From: Anastrepha obliqua
Taxonomy: Eukaryota; Arthropoda; Insecta; Diptera; Tephritidae
NCBI RefSeq assembly: GCF_027943255.1
Contig: NC_072893.1
Location: forward strand, 129,703,784-129,767,783
DNA: 64,000 nucleotides
Reading direction: 5' to 3'
Shown here: piece by piece, positions 33,615 through 46,002 of the stretch
Numbering within the stretch: position 1 is the stretch's first letter
Layout: every line of letters starts with the position of its first letter
Made by a program: the position numbers and the translations under genes
Notes under the pieces: model-generated
Seen by the model: only the letters and a program-made list of their open reading frames with translations
Database searches by the model: none
What the model was told of the DNA's origin: nothing

Positions 33615-35960
33615 TTAGTTTTTTTTTTTTTTTTTTTTTTTTTTTACGAGGAGGAAGCATCGAAAGCCTAACCCCGTCAGTGTGGGACTTTAACCCGAAC
33701 TAAACCTCCTACCGTCAAAGTACCGATCCCCCCGGTACAACCGTTAAGTATTCGTCGGGAGGCGGTTTGAGCACTAAGCTCAATGTCCGTTATTGTCCTG
33801 ATGCAATACGTCGAAAGTAGCATCTGCTTGTTACCACCCACTGTTTAGGTCATCTGATGAGAGAGCCACCCCTGTCATAGCAGTACTCCCCCACCCACCA
33901 TGTCTCTGTCCATACCACAGAAACGTAAGTTTCTATGTCTGGTATCGTCAGTTTACCTGCATCCAAATAATTTATCTAGCAAGTGGTCCTACAGCATAAC
34001 CATAAGTTACTAAATCTACTACTACAGGAAAAGGTACTACGTCTACTACTATGGAATTCCAGCTATTGCAATGCTTTCGCTTTTTCGCCTTCTCTCCATT
34101 TGTCTCAAATCATTGAATACGAACGCTGACAAATTTTTGATACCATCCCATACTTCTTTAGATTGTAGCATATGTGGAACAACATTGTCCGGTGTTATTC
34201 CTTGTGCTACTTGGTTTTCCAGCAACTCTCGTTCTTTACTATATCTCTGGCAGTGAAAGAGAATATGCTCCGCATTTTCATTAGCCTTGGCACAAAATGA
34301 GCATATAACTCCATCATCATGACCATATTTATGGAGGTACTCTCTAAAACAACCATGTCCTGTCAGGAATTGCGTCATATAAAAGTCGACATTACCGTGT
34401 TTTCTATCAACCCATGCCTGCACATCACTAATGAGTCGGTGCGTCCATCTCCCTTTGGTTGTTATATCCCAGCGCCTTTGCCATTTAGATAGACTCTCGT
34501 ATCTGATTTCTTTGCGCTCCTCAGCTATTAACGGCCTGCCAAGGCTTCGGCTCTTGTCATATATTCTCTTACTTTCCAGAGCCATTATATCTGGGGGCAT
34601 TATGCCAGAGATTACCCCAATAGCTTCATGGGATACAGTGCGAAAAGCGCTTGCAACTCTAATAGCGCTCAGTCGAAACAGAGATTTTGTACTTTTGCCG
34701 TATGTCTCGTATTTTAGCGCTTGTCCCCATACCGGTGCAGCATACATCACAATGGATGGGTAACTTTTGCCAGTAGTAGCCTTCTGTTCTGGCTTGGCCC
34801 GCCTATGTTAGCCATTATTCGAGATAGCGCCGTGTTTACCCGTGCTGCTTTCTCACAAGCTTTTTCAATGTGCACTTTGAAGTTTAGGCGTGCATCAATC
34901 ATGACTCCCAAGTATTTCAGGTACGGTTGAGTGCTGATGTTATGCCCGTCTATGCTTAGTGTGATGTTCTCAATTTTTTTCCTGCTTGTAATCAAGACTG
35001 CTTCAGTTTTTTGGCCCGCAAGCTGTAGGTTTGACGATGAAAGCCAGTTTTTTAGTTTGTGAACTGTCGCACTGCATATAGTCTTGATTTGATGAAGTTC
35101 CTTTGCAACTATTGCCAACGCAATATCATCCGCGTATCCGATTAATTGGGCTGCTTTTGGTATGGGGATGCGGAGGATTCCATCGTAGAGCACATTCCAC
35201 AACAGAGGGCCCAGCACAGAGCCTTGCGGTACTCCCCCAGTTACTCTATATTGCTTAACTCCTTCGTCTGTGTCATAGAGTAGTATTCTATCTGACAGGT
35301 AGCTTCTTATCAAACGCAATAGATATGGTGGCGTGTCCAGGTTCCCTAAAGCTTGCATAATGTGGGACCAGCATGCAGAGTTAAAAGCATTTTTTACGTC
35401 CAATGTTATGACGGCGCAATACTCCTTGGTACCATGCATCCATCTTGTTCCTTCAATGGCATTTTCCGCTATTGATGTAAGTTTTTTTATTGCATCAATT
35501 GTCGAGCGCCCCCTGCGGAAACCATATTGGTTGTCGGACAAGCCTTCTTTTTCAGTAACTGCTCCAAACGATCAGCAATAAGCCGTTCTAAGATTTTGCC
35601 CATCGTATCAATCATACAGAGGGGTCGATACGAGCTTGGTTGACCCGGCGTCTTATTAGGTTTCGGCAAGAGGACAAGTCGTTGTTGTTTCCAGATTTTT
35701 GGGAAGACACCATCTCGAAAGCACTTTTGATATGTCTCCATGAAGGGTTTTGCATCTTCTTTCAGTGCGAGTTTAAGAGCTCCGTTTGGTATTCCGTCTA
35801 GTCCTGGAGCTTTAGTGTTTCCGAAACGACTCAAGGCTTCTTTTACCTCTGTTTCCGTAACAGTAGGTATATCTGTAGTAAAAGATGCGTCTGCTGTTAG
35901 TCGGTATTCTTGCTCATAGGCATAGGTGAAATGGTTGAAGTGCCAGTCTCGCACGCCTCA
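33615..35960 (-). mobile_element. 5'-truncated R1-like non-LTR element with poly(A) tail
   Basis: On the minus strand the sequence starts in the RT N-terminal region near 35955, reads to the end of ORF2 at 34049, and is followed by a 3' UTR and a poly(A) tail, seen as about 27 T at 33619-33645. ORF1 and the endonuclease are absent. This is the usual product of incomplete target-primed reverse transcription. It is related to the 14.5-19.9 kb element but clearly a different family (many substitutions, unlike 3' UTRs). Confidence 0.8.
34049..35954 (-). pseudogene. Broken ORF2 (reverse transcriptase) of the truncated R1-like element
   Basis: Three consecutive pieces in different frames: 35954-35487 (KAPGLDGIPN, SSYRPLCMIDTMGKILERL), 35541-34747 (YGFRRGRSTIDAI, GGVPQGSVLGPLLWN, catalytic LIGYADDIAL), and 34750-34049 (thumb, then the CSFCAKANENAEHILFHC zinc motif and a complete C-terminus). 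One indel near 35.50 kb and another near 34.75 kb separate them. The YADD box is intact. The C-terminal extension survives here, whereas the copy at 14.8 kb has a stop at that place. Confidence 0.8.
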
Positions 35961-36054
35961 AGTAGCACTAAAGCGCCGTTTTGGTAGGCATAATTGCCTT
36001 AAAAAATTAGTAGTTATTATTATCATTATTAAGATACTGGGGCGTGTAAAGTCT

Positions 36055-36215
36055 AAATTCTTTGTGTATAAACCAGCTTCGATTGGGGCATTGGAAGCCC
36101 ACATTACTAAAGTTATTCACGAGATTCCGACCGAAGCCCTCCAGCGAGTCATTCAAAATTGGTGTTTACGGATGGTCGAATTACGGGGCAGTTGCGGCCA
36201 ACAAGCGGGTATACC
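36055..36215 (+). pseudogene. C-terminal fragment of a DUF4817-type transposase
   Basis: The frame reads KFFVYKPASIGALEAHITKV, then IHEIPTEALQRVIQNWCLRM, then VELRGSCGQQA. This is the pattern at the very end of DDE transposases of the DUF4817 family (KPASI.ALE.NI, QNW..RM). No catalytic residues remain. It may be kin to the N-terminal fragment at 4627. Confidence 0.55.
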
Positions 36216-37399
36216 CCATGTATTTATGTATACTACTTATTTGATTAGAACTTGCAAAGTAAGTGCTTACATATATATAAATATATTTATTTGCATGCGT
36301 AGTGCTGTGCTGTTTTTGTAGACCTGTCACTGCTGCTGTTGGATTTTGCTATTCGTGTTATTGTTGCTCGCCTTAATTGCAGCGCACGCAGCAGATTATT
36401 CGACAATTTCCGTTTGTTGAGCATTTTGTGCAGAAGTTAATTTCATTTCCGTCAATTAATTTCCGTTATACGGCTGCTTTGCAAATGGCGGCTACAATTA
36501 ATTACCCTAAAATTATAAGCATAATTGAGCCACCGCAATGTGGGGAGGAGAAAGAACTGTGGTAGGCGAAGAGGCGAAAATTGCTTAGTAGCTGTGGGAA
36601 ATGTATAGAAAAAATTAATGAAATAATTTGAAAAACTTCCTTATTTATTTTCATTAATTCTAATTAGAAATTTATTTTTTCTGTTTTCCAATAAAAATAA
36701 TTGCAGTCAAACTCATATAAGGATTAAAATCCATTCATCTTTACTGCTTATACTTTTCGACTACTTGAATTTGCTGTCTACCAACTTCCAAACCATGATT
36801 GCATTTCGGGGTTTGACGGTTCGTTAGGCAGGCGACAAAAGCCAAGTACTCAAGAAGACGGCGGCAACTACAAAATTACGTACTTTCGAACATTTAAGTC
36901 GCAGTCATGCAATACCTTGCAAACTCCTCCGTGTATGCAATGACAGGCGGCGTACAAAGTTCTGTAACGGAAGTGTAATGAAGAGCTATATAGAGAGTGA
37001 GCAAACAGTGGAGAGAGAGTGAAAGAGCGAGTTTGGTGCAGCGCGTGCGATACGTGTCGGACTGTGGCTGTAAAATATGTAATTAAGCAATGAAGCAACG
37101 CATTGTTGCATTTTAAGGGCAATTAAAGAACTTTTGACAGTTGAAGTTTTGCGGCTTCTCAACTTCCCGCAATGACAGCAACAACTGTAGCAACGTTGAG
37201 ACAAGCACAAGCGTTGCGTGATTGCATGGAAAAAGTTGCTTGTTGTTGCTGCTTATGATACGGTACTTGGCGAAATGGCAGTAGGAGTATTTTAGGTGAT
37301 TGAAAAAGTGAAGGGGATGAAAAGCTGAAGGATGTATGAAAAGTAATTGTGGGTTGAAGAAAGTTGTAGGCTATGCAGCGTTGGGTGTTATGCAAACAC
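36216..37399. other. Intergenic or intronic DNA, no gene supported
   Basis: No convincing exon was found. 36830-37250 is less AT-rich but has no frame or splice pattern that I would defend. Confidence 0.5.
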
Positions 37400-39370
37400 A
37401 GAGTGGTCCATTTGAAGTTTCGAATTTAATTTAATTCGGCAATAAGTAAAATATTTTTGAATTATTTTTTTTAAAGTAGGGGCTTGTTTTTGAGCTTGTT
37501 TTAATGCGGCTATAAATAAAATACTTTCTATGCCTTCTTTTTTTTGGAGTTATAGGGTGGATTGGAGTTTGGAATTTAAATAACACGACTCTACAAAATA
37601 ATTTTCGTTCTTTGTCCTAAAGTTTATTTTATGACTTTCTGCTTTATTATGAACAAAAACGAAGAGAAAATACCTTTTTTCGGTATAAAGTTTGCTTTCC
37701 TAATAGTTACAGTAACAATACTCATTTTTAATTTTTTATGAATTTTAATTAATTGTAATACATTAAAAAATACCGCGCGATTAGAGTAGGATTTTAACGA
37801 TCACACAGTGTCGCTAGATGGCGCTAAAGTGATAAACAATCATCAGGTGTTATGTACAAATCTAGAATAACCTAAAATGTCGTCGCGAAAATGTAAATAT
37901 GAAGCTGATGCATTTTGTTATACATATACATATGGGGACAATTTATTAAAGTTCGAGATATAAAATATAAATTAAACATATCTCTCGTCCTCTGTGAAGC
38001 CTACGAATCATACTTTGGCTATCCTGTTCGGAATCAACGACATGGGCTCCACATGTTGCTTGTAGCTACTGTAAAAGATGTTTGGAAGGTAAGTAAATTT
38101 GATTTACATAGTAAATTAAATTTAATAGACATATTCATTTTTGTTTCTATATTTTAGGTTGGTAATATTAATAGTAAAAATTAATAAAAATGATAAAAAT
38201 GTTTATTTGAATAGTTTCATACTTAAATAAAAATTAGAATCATAGATTTTGAAAAATATCATTCAAGCTGTTTCTTAAATAGGAAAGCAAACTTTTTCAT
38301 GCCATATATTTTTTTCGTCTAATTACGACCTAAAGAATTGAAATTTAATGCTTTGAAGTCAAAGTCAAATTTTGTGTTGACCCGTGTAATTTAATGCGGC
38401 TAAAAATAAAATATTGATCAATTATTACTCTTTATTAAATAAATGTTCTTTAAATACCATGGAATTTAATTTAATTCGACTGTAGTCATAAAGGGTTCTC
38501 CAATAAGAAGTGTTATTTTGATATTTAAAGAAAAAATGCTATTTTTTAATATAAATGATCGGGTGTTTATTCATTATAATGAGGAAGGTATGCCGTTAAT
38601 AGTGTAAAATAACATCAGGCAAATGAACCCCACGACCACGCTTACAGGACAATATCCTGTTCATGAAATTTTCCATAACCGAATTGCAAAGTGACTGCCC
38701 CATGTCCTCGATAGCCTCACGAACTCCATCTTTGAGGTCTTGAATCGATCCTGGGCTGTAGGCGTGGCCCCAAAGAAAAAAGTCTCAAGGTATTAAATCA
38801 CAAGATCTCGGTGGCCAATGAGATCACCTCTTCGAGAGATAAAACGGTCCGGAAACGTTTCCCGTAAAAGATAAATGGTTTTGTTGCTTGTGTGACAAGT
38901 AGCGCCGTCCAGATCAATACCATCCAATTCCGGCCATAAAAAATCGTTAATCATCTCTCGATAGCGCAATTCATTCACAAATAACACCTGTTATTGGAAA
39001 ACCCTTTAGTATTTGGGAACACACCTGCACTTGAAAGAAAACTCCTGGAATAAAATATTTTTCCATAAATATTTCTTTTTCAGAGCATAGGGTGGTCCAT
39101 ATTCAGTTTCGAATTTAATTTAATACGACTTTAAATAAAGTATTTTTCAATTATTTTTTTTTAACCTATAATTAAATTTGATAATATAAAATATTAATCA
39201 ATATTTCTTTTTAATCCTAGGATGGCCCATTTTAGGTTTTAAATTTAATATAATTCTTGTCTGAATAAAATATATTATTTTTCTATGATTTTTGTTTTTA
39301 ATATTTTCTATAATTTTTGTTTTGAAATGAAGGTGGATTAAGAAATTTAATTTAAAAATTAAAATATTTT
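37400..39370 (+). repeat. Degenerate repeat led by GGGTGGTCCATTT, interrupted
   Basis: Variants of GGTGG(T)CCATTT followed by GTTTCGAATTTAATTTAATT and a T/A-rich block occur near 37402, 37553, 39089, 39219 and 39331. A partial copy (GGAATTTAATTTAATTCGAC) at 38461 ends where a mariner is inserted. Spacing where contiguous is about 110-150 bp. The segment 37600-38390 is unrelated AT-rich sequence. Confidence 0.5.
38491..39006 (-). mobile_element. Non-autonomous mariner (copy B), same deletion as copy A
   Basis: The ends AAGGGTTCTCCAATAAGAAG (left) and, read inward from the right, AAGGGTTTTCCAATAACAGG are inverted repeats; TA flanks both sides (38489-38490 and 39007-39008). On the minus strand the transposase remnant begins VNELRYREMINDF immediately inside the terminal repeat, at the same point as copy A at 25.2 kb. 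It then has ATCHTSN, ISRRGDLIGHRDLVI and a C-terminal MENFMNRIL. The N-terminal half is missing. A further small deletion removes part of the LDGIDLD-QDGA region. Confidence 0.8.
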
Positions 39371-40962
39371 TTTCATGAATTTATTTTGTAATTAAATTTT
39401 TGACTCCTCGCGGATGTACTTTAGTTGCTAAAGTAAAAAAATTGGCCCACCCCCTCTTCAACAGACTGCTAACAGGCAGCACTAACCCCTATCGAGCTAT
39501 GGAGCCGCAATACATAAAGCCGTAATTAAAAGGGCGTCACTCATCTCTCATCTATTTCTCTCACTCTTCTGCCTACTGCTGGGCTCCCACTCTTCCAATG
39601 TGAATCAATATTGTTTGACTAAAAGAGGTTATTTAAAATGAAAAACAAAAACAACAAAGGAAATGCATTAAAACCTGCACGACTCAACAAAACCTAAACT
39701 TAAAACTAAAATAATTTTCATAAAAAATTGAAAATAATATGAAAGATTCACTTATATACCTATTAGTTACAAAAAAGTATACAAATTTTAATCTGCATAT
39801 AGCCACTGGGTCACGACGTTCAGCAATAAAACTTTACACAAAACTACTTTTTTGGCCGAAATTCTGAAAGGTTTATGAGGTTATCTAACCCGCTAAGTGG
39901 CACCGCGGTGAGATGTTACGAAAAATCATATTCATGGTCCGCTTTGGTTTATATCTTAAAAAACAACACCAACAAAAAAACTAAAAACAAAAAACAAAGG
40001 AGAGGGTCTTATAGGTAATAAGGGTCCGAATTGCATTTCATTTGGAATATATCTTATGACCTTAAAAAAACAACAACAAAAAAGACCCGCTGCAGAGATG
40101 TTACGAAAATTTGGCTCATATCGATTTGAGTCTAAGGTTTTTAAAAAATGTGTTTTCGAAAAACTTCACCCCTTTTAACAGTTATTTTCCTTTCCAAAAA
40201 AGATAACAAAATAGGATTTTCTTAAGATTTATGTGAATTTTACACATTTGTGCCTCTAAAAAGTTGTTTTGCTTTTTGCTCTTCTATATAAATCAACTTA
40301 AAGAGAGAACTGGTGCTCATATTAGGAAACTTTGTATATTAATTACGTAAAAATAAAATTAGTTGGAAAAAATTAATCCAACTTTGTTTGCACCCAAAGG
40401 GTGACTAGATTCAGAGAAGAAGAATTAAATTCATGTTTTTATCCATATGAGAAAAATTTCAGTAACAAAAAAAATTTGTTATTTCCGGTGCCGCGAGTTA
40501 AATTTGGTATAAAATATTTTCACAGACATTCAAATAATATAGAAATTTTTTGTTTTTAAATAACAGAAAAACTCCAGAAAATCTGGGCTGTTTAGGAGGT
40601 GCCAACATTTTTTGCACGCCTCTGTATAACTGTAAAATTTATTAGAATGGTGGTAATGTGCAATAAAATGCATAAGCGTCAAAAGTTCGGTCAGATTTTC
40701 AGCTTTTCTGGATTCGGTCAAAAATTATAGGTGGAGTCTTCCCGTGGATAAAGGTCTCTGTAAATGAGAGCGTAACTTGGAATCTCTCTAATTGCGTTAG
40801 TTTACATGTTGCCGGACATTTTATAACCGGAGAAGTGTGCCACTGAAAGTGGCCACCTGTTGTTGTAATTATTGTCTATTACACTGTAAAAGCTGTGAAC
40901 TGCGTGAAAGCTACTTTAGGGTGTGTTTCAAGTGTTTCCTCCTTAAACGTAACCGTAATAAA
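39371..40962. other. AT-rich DNA without a gene
   Basis: GAGATGTTACGAAAA recurs near 39910 and 40095 in a roughly 185-bp two-copy repeat. No exons were recognised. Confidence 0.45.
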
Positions 40963-43650
40963 TAATTTATAACTCAAAACTCAAAATCTCAATTCATAAT
41001 AAATAGTTCCTCCAATTCATAATTCAAAATCATTTAAAATCATAGTTCATAATTCACATTTCATAATTTATAATTCACTCAACTCATAATTCATAATTCA
41101 AAATTCAAAATTCAAAATCCATAATTCAAAACTCAAATTATTCCTCATTTAGAATTCATAATTCTCAATTCATAATTTAATATTCAAATAATTCGTAAAT
41201 CTGATCTCATCTAATTCATAATTCAAAATCATAACTCATTATTCACAATTCATAATTTTTAATTCATAACTCATAATTCATAATTCAAAATTCATAATTC
41301 ATAATTCAAAATTCATACATCGTAATTCATAATACATAACTCATAATTCATTCAATTTAGAATTCATAATTCATAATTCATAATACATAACTCGTAATTC
41401 ATAATTCATAATTCGTAATTCATAATTCTTAATTCATAATTCATAATTCATAATTCATAATTCATAATTCATAATTCATAATTCATAATTCGTAATTCAT
41501 AATTCACAATTCATAATTCATAATTCATAATTCATAATTCATAATTCATAATTCATAATTCATAATTCATAATTCATAATTCATAATTCATAATTCATAA
41601 TTCATAATTCATAATTCATAATTCATAATTCATAATTTATAATTCATAATTCATAATTCATAATTCATAATTCATAATTCATAATTCATAATTCATAATT
41701 CATAATTCATAATTCATAATCCATAATTCATAATTCATAATTCATAATTCATAATTCATAATTCATAATACATAATTCATAATTCATAATTTATAATTTA
41801 TAATTTATAATTTATAATTTATAATTTATAATTTATAATTTATAATTCATAATTTATAATTTATAATTTATAATTTATAATTTATAATTTATAATTTATA
41901 ATTTATAATTTATAATTTATAATTTATAATTTATAATTTATAATTTATAATTTATAATTTATAATTTATAATTTATAATTCATAATTCATAATTTATAAT
42001 TTATAATTCATAATTCATAATTCATAATTCATAATTCAAAATTCATAATTCATAATTTATAATTCATAATTCATAATTCGTAATTCATAATTCATAATTC
42101 GTAATTCATAATTCATAATTCGTAATTCATAATTCAAGGTTCATAATTCATAATTCATAATTCATAATTCATAATTTATAATTCATAATTTATAGTTTAT
42201 AATTCATAATTCATAATTCATAAGTTATAACTCAATATTCATAATTTATAGTTCATAATTCATAAGTTATAACTCAATATTCATAATTTATAGTTCATAA
42301 TTTATAATTTATAATTCATAATTCTTAATTCATAATTCATAATTCATAATTCATAATTCATAATTCATTATTTATAATTCATAATTCATAATTCATAACT
42401 CATAATTCATAATTCATAAATCATAATTCATAATTCATAATTCATAATTCTTAATTCATAATTCATAATTCATAACTCGTAATTCATAATTCGTAATTCA
42501 TAATTCATAATTCTTAATTCATAATTCATAATTCATAATTCATAATTCATAATTCATAATTCATAATTCATAATTCATAATTCATAATTCATAATTCATA
42601 ATTCATAATTCATAATTTATAATTCATAATTTATAATTTATAATTCATAACTCATAATTCATAATTCGTAATTCATAAATCAAAATTCATAATTCATAAT
42701 TCAGAACTCATAATTTATAATTTATAATTCGTAATTCATAATTCGAAATTCATACATCGTAATTTATAATACATAACTCATAACTAAGTCATTCAATTTA
42801 GAATTCATAGTTCATAACTCGTAATTCATAATTCATAATTCATAACTCATAATTCATAATTCTTAATTCATAATTCATAATTCATAATTCATAATTCATA
42901 ATTCATAATTCATAATTCATAATTCATAATTCATAATTCATAATTCATAATTCATAATTCATAATTCATAATTCATAATTCATAATTCATAATTCATAAT
43001 TCATAATTCATAATTCATAATTCATAATTCATAATTCATAATTCATAATTCATAATTCATAATTCATAATTCATAATTCATAATTCATAATTCATAATTC
43101 ATAATTCATAATTCATAATTTATAATTCATAACTCATAATTCATAATTCGTAATTCATAAATCAAAATTCATAATTCATAATTCAGAACTCATAATTTAT
43201 AATTTATAATTCGTAATTCATAATTCAAAATTCATAATTCGAAATTCATACATCGTAATTTATAATACATAACTCATAACTAAGTCATTCAATTTAGAAT
43301 TCATAGTTCATAACTCGTAATTCATAATTCATAATTCATAACTCATAATTCATAATTCTTAATTCATAATTCATAATTCATAATTCATAATTCATAATTC
43401 ATAATTCATAATTCATAATTCATAATTCATAATTCATAATTCATAATTCATAATTCATAATTCATAATTCATAATTCATAATACATAACTTATAATTCAT
43501 TCAATTTATAATTCAAAATCCTAAATCTTAATTCAAAATTCAAAATCGTAATTCCCAATTCATAATTATTATGGATTATAATTTATAATTCATCCAATTC
43601 ATAATTCATAATGCAAAATCTTAATTCATAATTTAAAATCCATAGTTCAA
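40963..43650 (+). repeat. 2.7-kb heptanucleotide satellite (TTCATAA)n with higher-order blocks
   Basis: Almost the whole span is tandem TTCATAA. A sub-array of TTTATAA lies at about 41790-41980, and many single-base variants occur (TTCGTAA, CTCATAA, TTCAAAA, TTCTTAA). The edges, about 40963-41300 and 43480-43650, are more degenerate. A marker phrase CATACATCGTAATT followed by ATACATAACTCATAA and TTCAATTTAGAATTCATA occurs near 41317, 42751 and 43247. The last two lie 496 bp apart inside longer identical context, which shows block duplication. Because 7 is not a multiple of 3, every frame is read in turn and hits a TAA each 21 nt, so the array is non-coding. Confidence 0.95.
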
Positions 43651-43744
43651 ATTCAATAAGTCCTTCCTTCGAAAATTCACAAATTAACGTCGCTTTACTT
43701 TTCATATTTTTCTCTTCCTACGCGCCCTGGTATACATTTTCCAG

Positions 43745-44672
43745 ATGTTAGCCAAAAGTAACAAACTCAATTTTTATTTTGCACTCACCACCTGGATCGT
43801 CATACTCTTTGTGCTATTTTTGATACACAACGCTTCCAAAGTGGGTTATCCATCAGCGCGGGCTTGGCTAAATGTACCAATGCAAAATACCAGTTTTGGC
43901 TTGCTGCTGGGCGCTCCAAGTAAGTAGTGTTTTGCATTTATGAGCGCCAATTCCGACTTCTCTCCATTCTGTTGTTGCCACAACAACTACTGGCAGGTAT
44001 TCCACAATCACAATGTCACATATCATCTATTCAATGCATATTTTGATGTGCGCCCACTTGTGCCTTAGCCCAGTGCGGTGCTGCGTGTGCTCGGCATGCT
44101 GAATCAGATGTCAGCGCCCTAACCCCATTCACTGCCAGCTGTGGTATGATGGATTGAATATGCCCATAATTGTGCCTGTGGTAGAGCAGTACAGCAGCGG
44201 CTCATTTGGGCTATGCGGTGGTCTCAAAGACTACTTTCCATATTAACTCAGCTCCGTAGTGCCGCAGTCATTCCGTGAGACACCGCCGCGCGCTGTCTCC
44301 TTGGTGAGGGAAATTTGTGATACGGTCACAAATCGCTTTTACCTACACGACTTTTTGCATGCGAGCCTAGCGAACAAACGCCTGAATGAGCTGGTGCCTT
44401 GCAATGACTGCTTCTACCGCAACATGTACAAGTACGCTTACATTGTGCTCGAGGATATTGATGAGGTGATCATGCCGCTAGGCGATCTTACAAGCTGGCA
44501 GCAGTTGATCGATGAAGCGTTTCGTCAGCGTTCAGCGGAACGTCCCTTCGGCTACGGGAGTATGTGTGTGCGTAATGCGATTGGAGTAGCGCTAAGTATG
44601 AGGTGTGGCTATTACACAATGTCTCCGATGGTGTTAAACATTTTATTTCGATTTCTTAAGTTAATTTAAGAG
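43745..44672 (+). pseudogene. GT92 glycosyltransferase pseudogene
   Basis: Exon 1 (43745-43919) is open: a short basic start, a membrane anchor (FALTTWIVILFVLFLI) and a stem, then a donor AA|GTAAGT in phase 1, the same phase as the working copy at 51778. The next part is broken. Homology resumes at HNNYWQVFHNHNVTYHLFNA (about 43980) with stops soon after (PLVP*PSAV, SAP*PHS). It returns in another frame at YDGLNMPIIVPVVEQ and continues in the frame from 44259: VSLVRE, then NKRLNELVPCNDCFYRNMYK and a DIDEVIMPLG site. About 90 residues present in the working copy between VSLV and the RLNE block are missing, as are the first codons of exon 2 and everything after the DXD region. The loss is multiple and old. 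Orientation matches the functional gene. Confidence 0.8.
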
Positions 44673-45637
44673 AAAGAGAAGAGTGTCTTTTCACGAGCTC
44701 TAGTCCCCGTGAAAGTTATGGATATATTAATTTGTTTATATAGTAGAATCGAGAGATACTTCATTCAAAAGTGGAAACGCCATCTTAATAGGTGGGGGTC
44801 GCTGCCCATTCTCGCATGAGCACTTCTTTCGTAGATATAAGTAAAAAAAGTCTTTACTCTAAGCTAACAGCTAATGTGAGAAGGCGAATCAACCCAGGAT
44901 ATCTGGTTGTGCGCTGGGTTTGGGATAAGCCAAGTAAAAATCCTTTCTCAATGAACACGAAAACAAAGCTCAAGAGCGAGTGCTTTATAAATATTTTTTT
45001 GTGCAAGGCACCACTTCGGTCTCATCGGCGAGTGTTGTGTAATTCTTCGCCCAGACATTTGGGTCGAGCTAAGGCGGGTATAAGGGATATACCGTACTGC
45101 TTGGAAACTCTATATATGACTCCACCCGTCGATATGGGAGTATTTGGATCTATGGCAGCGACCCGCGATTCAATTTCAAATTAACCTTCAGAATATATAT
45201 GTATGTATCTTTACATTTTTGTGCCTAATATTTTTAATATAGCACCTTTCCAAAGCTTATTTGGAAGGCGAGCAATATTTTTTATTTCGATATATTTATA
45301 TACTAAAATTAATAATATTACTCTAGCGAGTCTAAAATACACACAAAATTAGTTATTGTGTAGCAAAAGTAACTATAGAAAGTACATTTTTCATACTTGA
45401 TCGATTATTTAGGTACACACCTACATCAAAGGTAAATAAAATATATTATTTTCAAAAAATTGTTGTACATTTCGATATAAAGCGCCCCAAATATAGTAAT
45501 TTAAGTAATTTAAAAAATAATTTTTAATTTAATAATTTAAATGATTTGAAAAACAATTTTTGTTCAAAATGTATTACTATTGATTTTTGCTTATTTGTAC
45601 CTTTAATATGGGTTTTTCACAATTCAAATTATATAAA
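44673..45637. other. Spacer between the GT92 pseudogene and the CGATA cluster
   Basis: An open frame at 44792-45184 shows no family resemblance. The 11-bp pair GGGTCGCTGCC / GGCAGCGACCC sits near its two ends. The rest is AT-rich. Confidence 0.45.
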
Positions 45638-45955
45638 AAATCGATATATTGCGATAACATATCAATATCGATAACATATCTATAAAATATCTATTCCGAT
45701 AATATTACGACATATTTCGGTAACATACTCATATCGATAATATATTGATATATGTATTTCGCTAACATATCCATATCGATTTATTCCGATAAAATATCAA
45801 TAACAATCGATAATAATTTATCGATTTTAATCAATACGCTTTGTTTTATTTGATCACTTTGACAAATTTGTTCATTTAACTCGATTTGCAGCACTATGTA
45901 TTGATAAATAATCGATAGAATTCTAACCACTGAATACTTATTTATCGATAACTTA
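45638..45955. promoter_or_regulatory. Cluster of CGATA / TATCGATA motifs (possible insulator or DRE sites)
   Basis: About eleven CGATA or TATCG motifs fall within about 320 bp, several as the palindromic TATCGATA or ATCGAT. Isolated examples elsewhere are few. In flies clustered CGATA is bound by BEAF-32 at boundaries, and TATCGATA is the DREF site. The cluster lies just past the 3' end of the DUF1397 gene, between it and the GT92 pseudogene. Function is inference: a degenerate AT-rich repeat with a CGATA core would look the same. Confidence 0.4.
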
Positions 45956-46002
45956 TGATTTTACGACTTAAAAAAACCTAATTTCTTCACCGATCCACCG
46001 CC

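Noticed and set aside
40963..43650. Regularly repeated array as a CRISPR or telomere
   Set aside because: Units are head-to-tail 7-mers without unique spacers, and TTCATAA is not an insect telomere repeat.
44792..45184. A 130-codon frame with an 11-bp inverted repeat near its ends
   Set aside because: There is no homology; the inverted 11-mer alone, without target duplication or longer arms, is not enough for a MITE.
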